A DNA stretch of 64,000 nt from Amorphophallus konjac (lineage: Eukaryota > Streptophyta > Magnoliopsida > Alismatales > Araceae). The stretch spans positions 511,480,566 to 511,544,565 of the forward strand of contig CM040121.1 of assembly GCA_022559845.1 (NCBI GenBank). The letters run 5' to 3'. The notes beneath the pieces are model-generated. The model searched no databases. It saw nothing but the letters and a program-made list of their open reading frames with translations, and was not told the origin of the DNA. The position numbers were made by a program, and so were the translations under genes. Positions 45,761 to 59,900 of this stretch are shown piece after piece (the stretch's first letter is position 1; the number at the start of each line of letters is the position of its first letter).

Positions 45761-45805
45761 GTGGAATAACTCATTTTAACTCTTAGTTAGAGTAAGTTAT
45801 TCTAC
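45761..45805. repeat. AT-rich inverted repeat (stem-loop)
   Basis: The 20-base arms 45761..45780 and 45786..45805 pair at 16 of 20 positions around a 5-base loop, in a very AT-rich region (45660..46300). It could be the centre of an old MITE; outer ends were not found. Confidence 0.45.
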
Positions 45806-47104
45806 GAAAATCCAATATGAGGTGGGAAAATTTACCTGTCTTTTTAAACCATATATTTTTTTATTCTCCGAGTTAAGGTCTCTTATTCTATTTTTATTTC
45901 ATTATCAAAGAGGCCCTAGCAAAATTTTCAATAGAGTTATAAATACTCAACCTCTTGAAATTTTTCTCACAGGAATCCCAAAGTTATTCATCAAAAAACA
46001 ACTTACGATATTTTTACATGAAAATAATTATTAGAGATGAATTTATAAAAAATATTCTTAAAAATATATTAATAGATATATCACTGAGTTTTTCAAATAA
46101 TACATAAATGTCGTTAAAATGTAATTTTTTTGTAAATTTTTGACTAAAATAGGTGATATACTTGTAAATAAATATGATATTTTTATACAATTTAGATTTA
46201 CACAGTCATATATCTGTTGGTATATTTTAAAAATATTTTTTTATAAATTCTTATTTAACAATAATTTTTATGTAAAAAACTTAAAATTTAATTATCGTAT
46301 GCTCCTTACTGCATGTCTCATTATCCAGAACCCCCCCCCCCCATTTTGTTCATTTGTTTGTTAAATTCATTTCTTACCCACATCGTACTCACAACACATG
46401 TTCGACAAGCATAAATTGTATGGACAACGATTGAACAGAATTCATATGTGGTCATGTTTCAGACGATTTTTTCCTTTTCTTTTTATTTTTCTTCCAGGAG
46501 AAACACAACAGGCAGTCCCCGTATATCCAATTTCTAATAATTTCAAAATTAAAAAAAAAAAGACAAAGACAAGAACAAGGAAACAGCCTTTTCTTAAAAG
46601 ATAAAAAATGGGGATGAGACCGTCCTCAGACCCGAACAAACACGCATTTTTACATTCCTCGAATTTGAATCCTCGGCCTACGTGGGAGCCATCATGGCCG
46701 TTGATTGGAGTGCCATCTCTACAACTGGGTTCTCAACGACGTGATGACATTTCAAAGTTGCAACTTCGCTCGAGCTCTTACACGTGCGCTGCCGCACGCT
46801 ACTTTTGCAGATACCCCCCCCCCCGCCCGGGAGACGACGGTAATAAGATGACGCGGCCGTGATGATGGCGGAGCCCGCCACCCAATCCGTAACAGCTTAT
46901 GTGGGCAGCGCCCAGCAAGTCAAACCTCATGATTTGCCGAATTCATGGATGCTGACAAGAATTAGATGTGTCGTGGGCCACCGTGGAGAGTGAGTGAGTG
47001 CCCCCATCCCCATGTCAGGGTTATTATTATTATTATTAATTTTCATATAATTTTATTTATATGATAACATTGATGGCTCAAAACATTCATGTTACTGTAA
47101 GGAT
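45806..47104. other. AT-rich intergenic DNA
   Basis: No gene was recognised. Simple features include C-runs at 46331..46342 and near 46816..46824, and a TTA run near 47020..47037. Confidence 0.45.
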
Positions 47105-47121
47105 TATATATATATATATAA
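47105..47121. repeat. (TA)n microsatellite
   Basis: A short pure TA run in AT-rich intergenic sequence. Confidence 0.8.
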
Positions 47122-49659
47122 AGACAACTCTTTTAATGAGAGTAAAGGTGTGCGCGAACACACAGACGTACACGCAAATCCTACGCAAATCCTAGGAAGA
47201 TCGCGGAGATGCATCTGTGAGCGTAGGGTAGCAGCCTAGCTTCCGGTCCGACCCAGCAAAACTTGATTTCACTTGTGGTTGGGGTGGTAGGCTGGATGAG
47301 TAGGTTGGGCTCAGTCAGGCGTAGGTCAGCCGTTGGGCACGTTTCCGAAGGGGGACGGGACGACAAACAACCGGGGTGGGGATGGTTTTTGAATGCTCTC
47401 ACCGCCCAAGATATTTCTGGATCTTCGGCACCTCTTTGACAGGGGAATAATTAACTCTGGTTTAACTTGTAATACTTAACTTGTTATAGACTTAATCCAT
47501 TTTTGATTTGAAAAGGTGAGTTAACTTATTTTTAATCTTACCTATTTTGATAAATTTTGAGTTAACCTGGTAAGAATGGTCACTGAGATGCCAGAAATGT
47601 CCCTCCTTTTTACTTATTTATCCATGATAGTACGTTTATCAAATCTTGTGAATTATTTTAATATTATTAATAATGTTGCTATATGTTCCGAGACTTGAAA
47701 AAAAAATGTTTGCGCCTTTTTCTGTATGTGCTCAAATATTGTCGTCTTTGGCGAGAGAAAAATAACACAATGCTTATTCGTTGTGAGTGGCCATTCGTTG
47801 TATACCTTCTGTACCAAAATTTTAAAAAAAACGACAGTATTTTCTTTAATAAAAAAACCTCATCCTTCAAATTAGCAGACCGCAGAGCGCAACTCTGTTT
47901 TTGAACTCCCATTAGCTTTCAAGATCTATGTAATGCTGTACCAGTTGTTCCACCTAACAACACCACCGTACAAAAAGCTTCAAATCATCGATTTTTTTGT
48001 AAATAACTATACACACATTTTCTTAAAATAAATAGCAGTACACAAGTTTTTATTGGTTCAGTAGACTTCTATATTAGGAAGTAATTGACAGAATTACATG
48101 TTCACGTGATACAAACTCGTGGTTTGTGTACCCCCTTAAATACACTGACCTCTCGACACTACTAAAATCAATAAAGACAAGTCAGAGGAAAAAAATTAAG
48201 AGAAAATTAACTTTATATCCTTAAAATCTTGTTAAATTATCTCTATACTCATATTTTTATAGATTTTACCGCAATACGCCTAAAATGGTTAAGAAGGTGC
48301 CGACGTACCCCTGCTGTGATCTGATCGTTACTTTGGTAAACTAAAGGTGGGTTAGATAGTCAAAATCTCTAATTTGCCCCTGGGGTAAGCCTCGATCGAC
48401 CTGCACCATATCGTCCTCTCCCGGATTCCCGTGTCCCACCTCGGCCCATTGCAGAACGACAATGAAGAGGAATAGAGCTAGGGTTTCAGAACGACGATCG
48501 TTCGAGCTGTGGAGGTAGACAATCGTTCGTGCAGATGCAGGCGATCGATCATGCTAAGGAGGTTGGGTTTCATTCTTGCAGACGTCGGCGTTCGTGCAGA
48601 CGTCGCCGATCGTTCGTCTAGACACCGACGAGCGATGCTGAGGAGGTAGGGTTTTGTTCGCAACCTATAAAGCTTGCACGCATGGCCGGAGGTGCGTTAG
48701 GACCACCTTTTCTCTTTCTCTATCTCTGGATCTCTCTGTCCGTCTATCTATCCTTTTCTATCAAACTCTATCTCTCAATCTCTCTGTTTGTTCCTCTCTT
48801 TAGGGTATTCTTAATGGGTAGATAGGACCACATGCTTGGCCCTTCGAGATTGGAAGAAGAAGGCCGAAGTGTATCCCACATGTGGCAGACACCAACTGGC
48901 CTCTCATTCACTGTTGCCTTTTAAAATGTGCAGAAAATAGAATAGGAAAATGAGCGCTTTCCTCTCGTGTCCCCTTGGTAGAGACATTGTTTGTGAGCCA
49001 CTGTCATCCATCAGAAAGTGATTGGTGCGTTATCTTCTTATTAGCAATTTCTTTGTTCACAATCACAAATAAAATGCTTGTTTTATTTCTTTGAATGATT
49101 TCTTACTGTCGTTTGTATATGTGCATACATATATTACATTTTGGACAGGATATAATGGATAATTCATTTAGCATCAAGTTATTCTACGGGATGTGATCGA
49201 TGAAATTTTCTTTCTTTTTTTTTGTAAATGAATTCCTTTTGTTTGGATATTTGCTATTTGTTTATTATTTCGTATGCACACGTGTGTCCGTTACGAGGTG
49301 ACAATTTATTCTAATTCCAAAGATCGAAGGACTTGAAGTCACATATGTGTGCGTCGTCTGACCGATCAGAAAAAAGATAGTGCGTCGAGTCAGGACCAAA
49401 GACCCACCATATCATGAAGGCCGCGGTGTTCATTACATCTCCGGTAAGAGAGAATACCCCTGATTAATCGTCAGGAAGGAGGACCTAATGACCTGAATTT
49501 GTATTATTATTTATGCACACAAACATTTTGATATTTGTGGTGAAAAATAGAAATGAATTGCAACAAGGCCTTTTGAGTTAACAAAAAAATTTGCATGTGT
49601 TTTTTCATTACGATCATTGTGATTGTTTTATTATGACTATTACCATTATTACCATTTAT

Positions 49660-49665
<6 letters not shown>
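47122..49665. other. Intergenic DNA, no gene recognised
   Basis: ORFs here are short (under 80 codons) and on conflicting strands. A local duplication pairs GCGATCGATCATGCTAAGGAGG (near 48530..48551, shortened in copy) with GAGCGATGCTGAGGAGG near 48630..48646. Confidence 0.4.

Positions 49666-49696
<31 letters not shown>
49666..49696. repeat. (AT)n microsatellite
   Basis: A 31-base pure AT run. Confidence 0.9.
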
Positions 49697-49697
<1 letters not shown>

Positions 49698-51233
49698 CTT
49701 CCTTTTGTAAATACGCGTTGAAGTATCGTTGTTGCGCCAACCCCTTCTTCATTATTTCACATGTTTATTTGTCATTTATGATTATGATTATGATTATTGT
49801 CATTTTGTTATTATCATTATTATTATTTACTCATTTACAAGCGATAAAAAAACTCGAAAGGGAAATTCACGTATAATTATCCAAATCAACTCTTCCGGAG
49901 ATCTTTAAACCTAGAGTTCTAACAAAATTTCGATAGCATCTTCCCCTGTCTCGAAGTATGTTTGAGGGAGATGTAACGGGTGCTCGCCCATAGAAATATG
50001 AGATGGTCCCTTAATCACTCAAGTGTGCACGAAGAGGCAACACCCGTGCCCATTTCAGATGCGGCGCCCCCGAGGTCTAGCCTACAAGAGGGCCCAAGTC
50101 ATTTGGGGGATACCGAAATCACAGTTACGTAGACTATTCGACCCATTATTCCTGTTATTGACCGCGCATGGGAGCCCAAGGATGAGCCGACATGCCTTTG
50201 GAATAATTAAGTCTAAGTCCAAGGAGCACCCGTAAATCTGGATAGTCGGCGGGAAAACTCCCTCAAATCATTATTTAGGGGCCAATTTATGTTGAGAATG
50301 CAGCAGTGATGAGATAGATGATCCCCTGAACATGGATTAGTTTGAGATCCGACACCATTTAATGCTTTCAGAACTCGACTCCTGAGAAGCCTGCGCCAAG
50401 ACATTGATGTCGATCATAAAAAATCATATCAATGATGAATCAAGAAAAGAACATATATGTCTAAGCGTGGAATATGACAGAGTAGGGAGCATGATCATAA
50501 ATCTTGAAAATATGACGATGAATAATGAATAATAATGACATGTGATCGCCACCAAAGACTAGTAACATGCAAAATGATATAGAACCAAGAGGGTGCATGC
50601 TACTTACCTCGGAAAGAAGATAAACAAGCCGGAGATGGGCCTGGGGATTAATGTGGTTATCTGGGTGGACTCCTTCAGGACACGGTCTTTGTGGAGGTCG
50701 CGTTATGTAGGTCACAGTTACTGTGAATGCCACATTAAATAAATAGTGCGGGATTATCATTGATCCTTCCTTCCTTGCTCCAAGGTCGGCCAAGGAGCAA
50801 GGGCCTCACGTCGTCTTCTGTCTATGCATGCAAAATAACCATCAAACACAAAAGAAACCCATTGGAACTTGATTAAATATGATATCTATCTCTATGATTC
50901 ATGGAAACATGCAAAAGGAAGGGAAGATACCCGAGGGGTTTTAGTGTTTTAAACTCCTATGGGAGGGAAAAGATCAGTTTGGAATACATGTATGTGTGTC
51001 TGATTGATAAAAGATGTGATTTTGAAAGATTGTATGTGATGCTATGCAGAGAATCAGATAAAAACGGAAGAGGAGATAATAAGGATAAACAGAGGAACAA
51101 AGAAAATGAAGGAACAAGGCAAAGAAAAATGCCCTAATCTAACACCCTGATCGGTCAATGGACGGAGTGGAAGCAGCCCCCCTGGTGTGGCAGAGTCTCC
51201 TCCCCTCCTCGTGGCCGCATCTCCATGTTGCAT
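49697..51233. other. Intergenic DNA left of element E
   Basis: No recognisable coding domain. The last five bases, TGCAT, are the left target duplication of element E. The stretch may belong, with 60753..64000, to an older unrecognised repeat. Confidence 0.4.
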
Positions 51234-54200
51234 TGTGGCGACCCGGATTCCGGATACCCGGTGCACCCAGTATAAATACCGAATACACGTGATACCACAT
51301 GGGACCCACGAGGCCTCCCAAGCGCGGGAAAGCGCCAAAGGGAAAAAGGAGTGTGTGGAATACATTGAAGCCAGCAGATATAACAGTAAGCAATTAAATT
51401 TTATTAGATTGGATTGCTAAAGTAGCAGAAATAAAATTACTTTTTCATTAATAATTTAAAATTTACAATTATACACCAGAGTCTAGTCCAAAGGAAAAAC
51501 AACCAGTACAGTCTGACAGAAAAGAACGTACACAGGAGTCGGGAGAAGCCCGACGCAGGTACAGCTGGCAACCACAACAACGCGCTCCACCAGGAACAGC
51601 AGAGGCAAGCGGCGAAACCCACCTGAAAAGCAGGGGTGAGTCTCTAAACAGAAACTCAATAGGGGTCACGCGGATCCCCACTGGAAAAACGCACAGAGCA
51701 ACGGAAGCAACTACGGAAACAGCAAGTGCAGCAAAGCAGGAAAAGCTACACTACAAAGCTGTAAACAGAGCACGGATAGCAGGAGTAGGGAACATGCTAA
51801 GAGCAAGGGGAGCTTAACAACAAAGAAGAGCGAGGCCGTAAAACACGGAACAACAGCCACCGAGGAGAACTCGGCACCCTAAGCTACTCCAAACGGCAAC
51901 AGACGGTCAACCCCAAACTCATACAGTAAGGTAACCCAGTCCATCGGCCAACACAAAGGCAAAGGTAGACGCCGACACCGAAAGCGCAAACAAAACACGA
52001 CATGAAACGTCGTGCACGTAGCCCCACGCATGATAAGAACATCATGCAAACGACAGAACACTGACCTCGAGTACAGCCACAAGCGGGCAACTCGAAAAGG
52101 TCAGAATACGCAAGAAACGCGAGAGTCACGAACCAGGTGATAGGAGCACCCTCCTCCCAGAAGAACAGCCAGATGCGTCCACTGACGTCTTACACTGCGC
52201 CACAAGTGTCAAGTCTACGCAGGGACTAGACACACCAAGAACCGGGTCCGAGGAACAACAGTTCCAAGGAAACATGGTACCACAGCACAAGACTACAACA
52301 CCAACTGCGAGTGACTAGTCAGGGCCACGCCCGTCGGCGCAAGTCCCCAGTCCCTGACCACGTGTGCACACACTGACCACCACCTAGGCCAGGCCTCTAG
52401 CTAGTATTCCCCTCGGTAGGACGCTACCGTTGGCCGGGGCCCACGGAACTAGCTTAAGAACCGTACGTACCAAATGCAACAGGAAAACCCCTCCACCACT
52501 CCCGGTGGGTCGGCAAAAGCCTAGGGCTACAACTAGTGGTGGCTCACAAGGCACAGACTCCGAAACACAGGTGCTAAAGCACAGACAGTCTAAGAAAAGC
52601 CCTATCTCGTGCACCACAAAGCACCAAGGCAGCTAGACAACCGCCAACAGACTCAGGATCAGGCAACTAGACCTACAACGCAACGATCCTTGAGTCAGAC
52701 GACTCAACGGCAAGATCGTCACAAACAGCGGAACAAGCCGCCAATCGGTCTAATCCTAAGCCAGAAGAAACCACGCTCCGCAGAAAACAACACATGGAGA
52801 TCTGAGGGAAACACCAAGAACCCTCAGACATGCCTGGACACGCAAACCGAGGTAGAACAACACCTCGAGGCATCCAGAAGTAGTGTCTCGAGCCGGACGC
52901 AACCACCGAGACACACACACGCAAGGTCACATGTCAACCCCTGGGTCACACCGGGTTGACCTGAACCCAACAACAATGCTCGAAAAGTAGGAAAGAGAAT
53001 CCTACCTCAAGCAAGAAGACTCTTGGCCACCTTACACGTAATCTTAACCCTCATAGGACGTCGGGAGACATCCACGGGACAACGGGCAGACCACAAGGAC
53101 AAGCCAAGACAAGCCAACACCGAAATCAAGGAAAACGGGGCACCAGGCATGTAACGCGCCACCCCTAGACCGCTACAAGCATGTGACGGTCTAGACCAGG
53201 GCCGTTACTCACCAAGCGACGGTCGGGCGACAGGCCGTCACTTACGCCGCCCTAACCTACCTCGAAAAACACGAAAGCATGCAATGCGCAGCACCAGGCG
53301 CGTCGCACCCACCCGACGCGCCAGACCGGGGCCGTCGGGTCCAACCCAAACCCAAACCAAACGGAGCTCAAACGAAGTAACGCACGGGAGCGAGCGCGTT
53401 ATAGCCACCCGACGCACAAAACCAAGCGCGTCGGAGCCAACACACCCACAACCAAAACCAAGTAACGCGCAACGCCAAGCGCGTTACAAACAAACAACGC
53501 GGCAAGGGAGACGCGTCAGAGACAAACAACGCACAGGGGCAGTCGCGTTATTCACAACGACGTATAGGGGCACAGCCGTTACATCCAACGGGCATAGCCA
53601 CCCACACTCGGCCAAACCGAATGTAACGGCCAGGGCAGGCACGTTACATTCACCCAACGGATAGGGGCACCACCGTCAGAGGCACCGCCTCAGCAGGTCA
53701 ACGTCGGTCAAACCAAAAGCAACGGCCAGGGCAAGGCGCGTCGCTTCAATCTAACGCGCTGGGTCAAGCGCGTTAGACTAACCGACTCAACCCCAAAACA
53801 AAACGACAAAACGAATGTAATGCGCAGGCTCAGGCGCGTTACACGGGAACGACGCGCCACCCTAGGGCCGTCGCTCACCCAGAAGCCAGAAAACTCAAGA
53901 ATGCCAAGCCAAATGGCAGTCTATCGTAGGGCCGTCAGAGCCAAGTAACGGCCTCTGAAATGACCGCTACATCGGTCACGGCGGGAAAACATAGGAATGG
54001 CCAAATCGGCCCGTTCCACGCCCCATTCACGCCGAAACGCAGGGGAACCAAACCCAAACGACAATAAACAACACAAGAGGGCCAAAACGCCCACATGCAA
54101 GCTCAAGAACTCAAGATCTGGGTGATTCTAACGAATCCACCCAAAGTGGGTCACCGAGGTTCCCGGGCTTCTACCGGCCTCGAATGAACGCCAAACCACA

Positions 54201-54993
54201 CGAAATCAACGTGGATGGGATCCTAACATCCCAGCGGTCAGTTAGAAACTAACTACGCCGTAAACGGTCGCCGTTTATCGGCCGACCCTAAAAACCACGA
54301 AAATCACGGTTTAGGCAAAACAAGCCCAAACACGACCGTTTCCTAGCCGAACAACGTGCAATGGCAGGGAAAACGGAGAGGACGAAGTAAGGATCAGTCA
54401 CCCTACCTCCACCGAAGAAACTGTGCCCCGAAGGGACTAAACCACGCTGAAAACCACTCACGAACCGATTTCACCGGCTTTGAATCCACCGTTCGGGATC
54501 GCGCCAGAATCGATCCGATCCTTGCTCTATCGCGCACCCAGCCAGCTCCATCACGTCCCCAACACGTGCCTCTAGGTCCTTCGTCTGCAGCCGGAGTCGA
54601 GGAGGCGAAACAGGAGAGAACGGAAGAGAGAGACACAGCGGCGGCGAATGAGAAGGGAGGAGAGAGGAAAAGGAAATAAAAAGAAAAGAAATTAGGAAAT
54701 TTTCCTAATTTCTGAAAATTCCGAAAATGCGCCGAAAATGCATAAATTCAGAAAAATACGTAAAAATAGTCGAAACGACCGGCTCGAAGAGTACATCGTC
54801 GCTGTAGCATCCACGAGTTCGAGAATTGACAAACAAACTCACCGTAGGGTTCCGTAACTAGTACGTGAGAAAAACCCACACGGCTCGTCAAACTCAACTC
54901 GGAAGTCACAAAAGCGAACCGAAACTCAACGAAACCAATCCGAAAGACCCAATGAAGATCCAGCAAGACCTACCAAGGATCCATGGCATTACA
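51234..54993 (-). repeat. Element E 3' LTR (left copy)
   Basis: It is 3,760 bp, unusually long. The module array spans 53152..53970. A purine-rich tract near 54600..54700 corresponds in position to the TATA-proximal region of C and D, but only a weak TATA-like TTTTTATTT is seen on the minus strand. Open frames within it lack known domains. Confidence 0.95.
53152..53970. repeat. Palindromic module array, element E left LTR
   Basis: About 17 modules, for example 53152..53177 (arms GTAACGCGC and GACCGCTAC) and 53945..53970. Several are nearly perfect, such as GTAACGCGC, 8 bases, GCGCGTTAC near 53462..53487. Here many arms carry AACG rather than TGACG. Confidence 0.86.
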
Positions 54994-56990
54994 TCCTCCG
55001 CTCCTTTAAGAAATTTCTCCCTCGAAATTAAGGACTAGCAAAGGAGAAGCAAGGGAGAACAACCCAGCAACACAATGACAGAAAATAACACAAATCTCGA
55101 GAAACACAGCTCAGAGGAACGCCGTCAGACCACCATTACAGGTACCTACTCAGCTTCCAAGACAGCAAGTCCATAGTACGAGCATGGTACCAAAGTGAAC
55201 ACATCTGACACCTCCGAAACAATGCAACGTCGTTTACGTCTCACAGGACAGGAGACACGACTGCCACAACAATAGGCAATCCGAATCGAGAAACACAACA
55301 ACAACACGGCAAGCAGCAGCTTACACCAGGAGACACAATCCTCACAGCTGTCAGCTCGCAACATCATCGGCTCCAGTGCCAAAGGCAACAGGGAACACCT
55401 GGCACACAGAACGCCAACGACAACAACACCACCACTGGACCAGAAACACAATCAAGTCAGCACTCACTCAGATATTTCATTTGATCAAGTCGCAAGCTAA
55501 CTCTACCCAAGAAAGGGAGTACAGCAAGCCAACTGACAAGACAAGACCATGGTCCAAGGCAGAGACACAAAATCATAAAGAAACAGCGCCAAAACAACAA
55601 CGGCAGCACCTGCAGGATTCCGGTTCCGTTCTAACATAGAACCAAGGAACACAACTGCAAGCAGGGTCACATCAAGGCACAGAAACAGCTGAGCACACGA
55701 CCACAAGGAACGGGTCACGCATCAGACTGCTCACCAAGAAAAAGACCCACAACAATGAGAAACGACATCACTCTCTGGGAACGCATCTCAAGGACTACAA
55801 ACACGCCTCGAGAGCACAACACCCAAGAAAGAAATGCAGAGCAAAAGGGTACTCAATCAGCAAGGAATGCTGACAAATTCCCCAACACTCACACGATACC
55901 GATGCCAACACAAGAAAACCACAAACAACGGCATGACAACGGGCAAAGTCAAGGCGCAGGAAGCCAAGACAAAGCCACATCGAGAAGGAACAAAACCTCT
56001 CGACAAATGGGTAACCAACCCACATACTTTAGCTGTACTCTCAACAACGCGCACAGGCAACAGAACAACATCGGTAATCGCACCTCAGCACACACTCGGC
56101 GCCATCGCAATCAACAAAGATCGCAAACCACACGCCACGAGTACCGATCACGCGAACAACCGATCACAAAGAGCCTAAGTGCAACAAAGGAAGAGCACCA
56201 GCTTCAGCACAAAGCACAAGGAAAGCATCAATCTCAGCTTACCTTCACGTCCCGAAACAGTAAATGAGCCTTCACAATACATCGGCCGTTAGACACAGCA
56301 CGATAATTACAGTACACAGCAGCTCTTAACACCATCATGGAGTCCAAAGCTAAGCAACCGTACGACAAGTGATAGATCCGGCTCAAAACAAGACTATCCA
56401 CACTTAAGCAGACACAGGACAAAGGCATCACCAAGACAGTAATTCCAAGGCTCACCTCGAAAAAACTTCACCAAAGAAGGATGAGAAGCAACGAGCTCGA
56501 CAACAGAAGCTTACCAGGAGAAGAGAATCCTAGGTTCGCTCGAGCAACTTCTCTAACACGGAATCTAATCGAGCATTTCAACAGAAGCGAGACACATCAG
56601 GAGCTGAACAAACTCAAGCCGGGATGGCCAAGACAACGTAAGAACATGTACGGTCATCAAACCAAGGCTAAAGGTCAACAGCAACCTGAGCAAAACACAG
56701 AAACAGCTCGAACAATGCACTGCAGGTTCATGCCAGCCGATAAACACTGCCAAGTGCAACACGATCGAGACCAACTTCAAAGCCGAACAAAGCACCTCGT
56801 CACATCCATACGAGAGCAAAACCATCTCGCACAGTGCCAACCAAGCACGCACAAGACCACACATAGAAAACAATGTGATAAACCATCGCAACACCTAAGC
56901 CAGCAGGAGACTGTACTGGACCTTCACGACTCTGGAAACTGTATATCTGAGATTCCCATATACTTCACACAACAACGCTCTGATACCAAC
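54994..56990 (-). other. Element E interior, non-coding
   Basis: This is A/C-rich on the plus strand. Open frames exist on the plus strand (55755..56267, 170 codons) and minus strand (56565..56894, 109 codons), but they are compositionally biased and show no gag-pol motif. The first bases (TCCTCC, then CTTTAAGAAATTTC and CTCGAAATTA) resemble the PPT-proximal stretch of D (CTTAAGAAATTTCGTCCTCG). At the other end GATTCCCATATACTTCA (56951 on) resembles D's leader. Confidence 0.85.
56977..56988 (-). other. Element E primer-binding site
   Basis: Plus strand GCTCTGATACCA, 2 bases from the LTR, the same initiator tRNA-Met site and spacing as in C and D. Confidence 0.95.
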
Positions 56991-59900
56991 TGTGGCGACC
57001 CGGATTCCGGATACCCGGTGCACCCGGTATAAATACCGAATACACGTGATACCACATGGGACCCGCGAGGCCTCCCAAGCGCGGGAAAGCGCCGAAGGGA
57101 AAAAGGAGTGTGTGGAATACATTGAAGCCACCAGATATAACAGTAAGCAATTAAATTTCATTAGATTGGATTGCTAAAGTAGCAGAAATAAAATTACTTT
57201 TTCATTAATAATTCAAATTTTACAATTATACACCAGAGTCTAGTCCAAAGGAAAAACAACCAGTACAGTCTGACAGAAAAGAACGTACACAGGAGTCGGG
57301 AGAAGCCCGACGCAGGTACAGCTGGCAGCCACAACAACGCGCTCCACTAGGAACAGCAGAGGCAAGCGGCGAAACCCACCTGAAAAGCAGGGGTGAGTCT
57401 CTAAACAGAAACTCAATAGGGGTCACGCGGATCCCCACTGGAAAAACGCACAGAGCAACGGAAGCAACTACGGAAACAACAAGTGCAGCAAAGCAGGAAA
57501 AGCTACACTACAAAGCTGTAAACAGAGCACGGACAGCAGGAGTAGGGAACATGCTAAGAGCAAGGGGAGCTCAACAACAAAGAAGAGCGAGGCCGTAAAA
57601 CACGGAACAACGGCCACCGAGGAGAACTCGGCACCCTAAGCTACTCCAAACGGCAACAGACGGTCAACCCCAAACTCAGACAGTAGGGTAACCCAGTCCA
57701 TCGGCCAACACAAAGGCGAAGGCAGACGCCGACGTCGAAAGTGCAAATAAAACACGACATGAAACGTCGTGCACGCAGCCCCACACATGACAAGAACATC
57801 ATGCAAACGACAGAACACTGACCTCGAGTACAGCCACAAGCGGGCAACTCGAAAAGGTCAGAATATGCAAGAAACGCGAGAGTCACGAACCAGGTGACAG
57901 GAGCACCCTCCTCCCAGAAGAACAGCCAGATGCGTCCACTGACGTCTTACACTGCGCCACAAGTGTCAAGTCTACGCAGGGACTAGACACACCAAGAACC
58001 GAGTCCGAGGAACAACAGTTCCAAGGAAACATGGTACCACATCACAAGACTACAGCACCAACTGCGAGTGACTAGTCAGGGCCACGCCCGTTGGCGCAAG
58101 TCCCCAGTCCCTGACCACGTGTGCACACACTGACCACCACCTAGGCCAGGCCTCTAGCTAGTATTCCCCTCGGTAGGACGCTACCGTTGGCCGGGGCCCA
58201 CGGAACTAGCTTAAGAACCGTACGTACCAAATGCAACAGGAAAACCCCTCCACCACTCCCGGTGGGTCGGCAAAAGCCTACGGCTACAACTAGTGGAGGC
58301 TCACAAGGCACAGACTCCGAAACACAGGTGCTAAAGCACAGACAGTCTAAGAAAAGCCCTGTCTCGTGCACCACAAAGCACCAAGGTAGCTAGACAACCG
58401 CCAACAGACTCAGGATCAGGCAACTAGACCTACAACGCAACGATCCTTGAGTCAGACGACTCAATGGCAAGATCGTCACAAACAGCGGAACAAGCCGCCA
58501 ATCGGTCTAATCCTAAGCCAGAAGAAACCACGCTCCGCAGAAAACAACACACGGAGATCTGAGGGAAACACCAAGAACCCTCAGACACGCCTGGACACGC
58601 AAATCGAGGTAGAATAATATCTCGAGGCATCCAGAAGCAGTGTCTCGAGCCGGACGCAACCACCGAGACACACACACACAAGGTCACACGTCAACCCCTG
58701 GGTCACACCGGGTTGACCTGAACCCAACAACAATGCTCGAAAAGTAGGAAAGAGAATCCTACCTCAAGCAAGAAGACTCCTGGCCACCTTACACGTAATC
58801 TTAACCCTCATAGGACGTCAGGAGACATCCACGGGATAACGGGCAGACCACAAGGACAAGCCAAGACAAGCCAACACCGAAATCATGGAAAACGGGGCAC
58901 CAGGCATGTAACGCGCCACCCCTAGACCGCTACAAGCATGTGACGGTCTAGACCAGGGCCGTTACTCACCAAGCGACGGTCGGGCGACAGGCCGTCACTT
59001 ACGCCACCCTAACCTACCTCGAAAAACATGAAAGCATGCAACACGCAGCACCAGGCGCGTCGCACCCACCCGACGCGCCAGACCGGGGCCATCGGGTCCA
59101 ACCCAAACCCAAACCAAACGGAGCTCAAACGAAGTAACGCACGGGAGCGAGCGCGTTATAGCCACCCGACGCACAAAACCAGGCGCGTCGGAGCCAACAC
59201 ACCCACAACCAAAACCAAGTAACGCGCAACGCCAAGCGCGTTACAAACAAACAACGCGGCAAGGGAGACGGGTCAGAGACAAACGACGCACAGGGGCAGG
59301 CGCGTTATTCACAACGGCGCATAGGGGCACAGCCGTTACATCCAACGGGCACAGCCACCCACACTCGGCCAAACCGAATGTAACGGCCAGGGCAGGCACG
59401 TTACATTCACCCAACGGATAGGGGCACCACCATCAGAGGCACTGCCTCAGCAGGTCAACGTTGGTCAAACCAAAAGCAACGGCCAGGGCAAGGCGCGTCG
59501 CTTCAATCTAACGCGCTGGGTCAAGCGCGTTAGACTAACCGACTCAACCCCAAAACAAAACAACAAAATGAATGTAACGCGCAGGCTCAGGCGCGTTACA
59601 CGGGAACGACGCGCGACCCTAGGGCCGTCGCTCACCCAGAAGCCAGAAAACTCAAGAATGCCAAGCCAAATGGCGGTCTATCGTAGGGCCGTCAGAGCCA
59701 AGTAACGGCCTCTGAAACGACCGCTACATCGGTCACGGTGGGAAAACATAGGAATGGCCAAATCGGCCCGTTCCACGCCCCATTCATGCCGAAACGCAGG
59801 GAACCAAACCAAACGACAATAAACAACACAAGAGGGCCAAAACGCCCACATGCAAGCTCAAAAACTCAAGATCTGTGCGATTCTAACGAATCCACCCAAA

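Noticed and set aside
47430..47640. Possible MITE around TTAACTCTGGTTTAACTTG and GAGTTAACCTGG
   Set aside because: Repeated GTTAAC motifs are present but I could not find consistent inverted ends or a target duplication.
55755..56267. 170-codon plus-strand frame in element E's interior as a gene
   Set aside because: Composition is dominated by Asn, Gln, Thr, Arg and His from an A/C-rich sequence. No gag-pol motif is seen and it runs against the element's direction.
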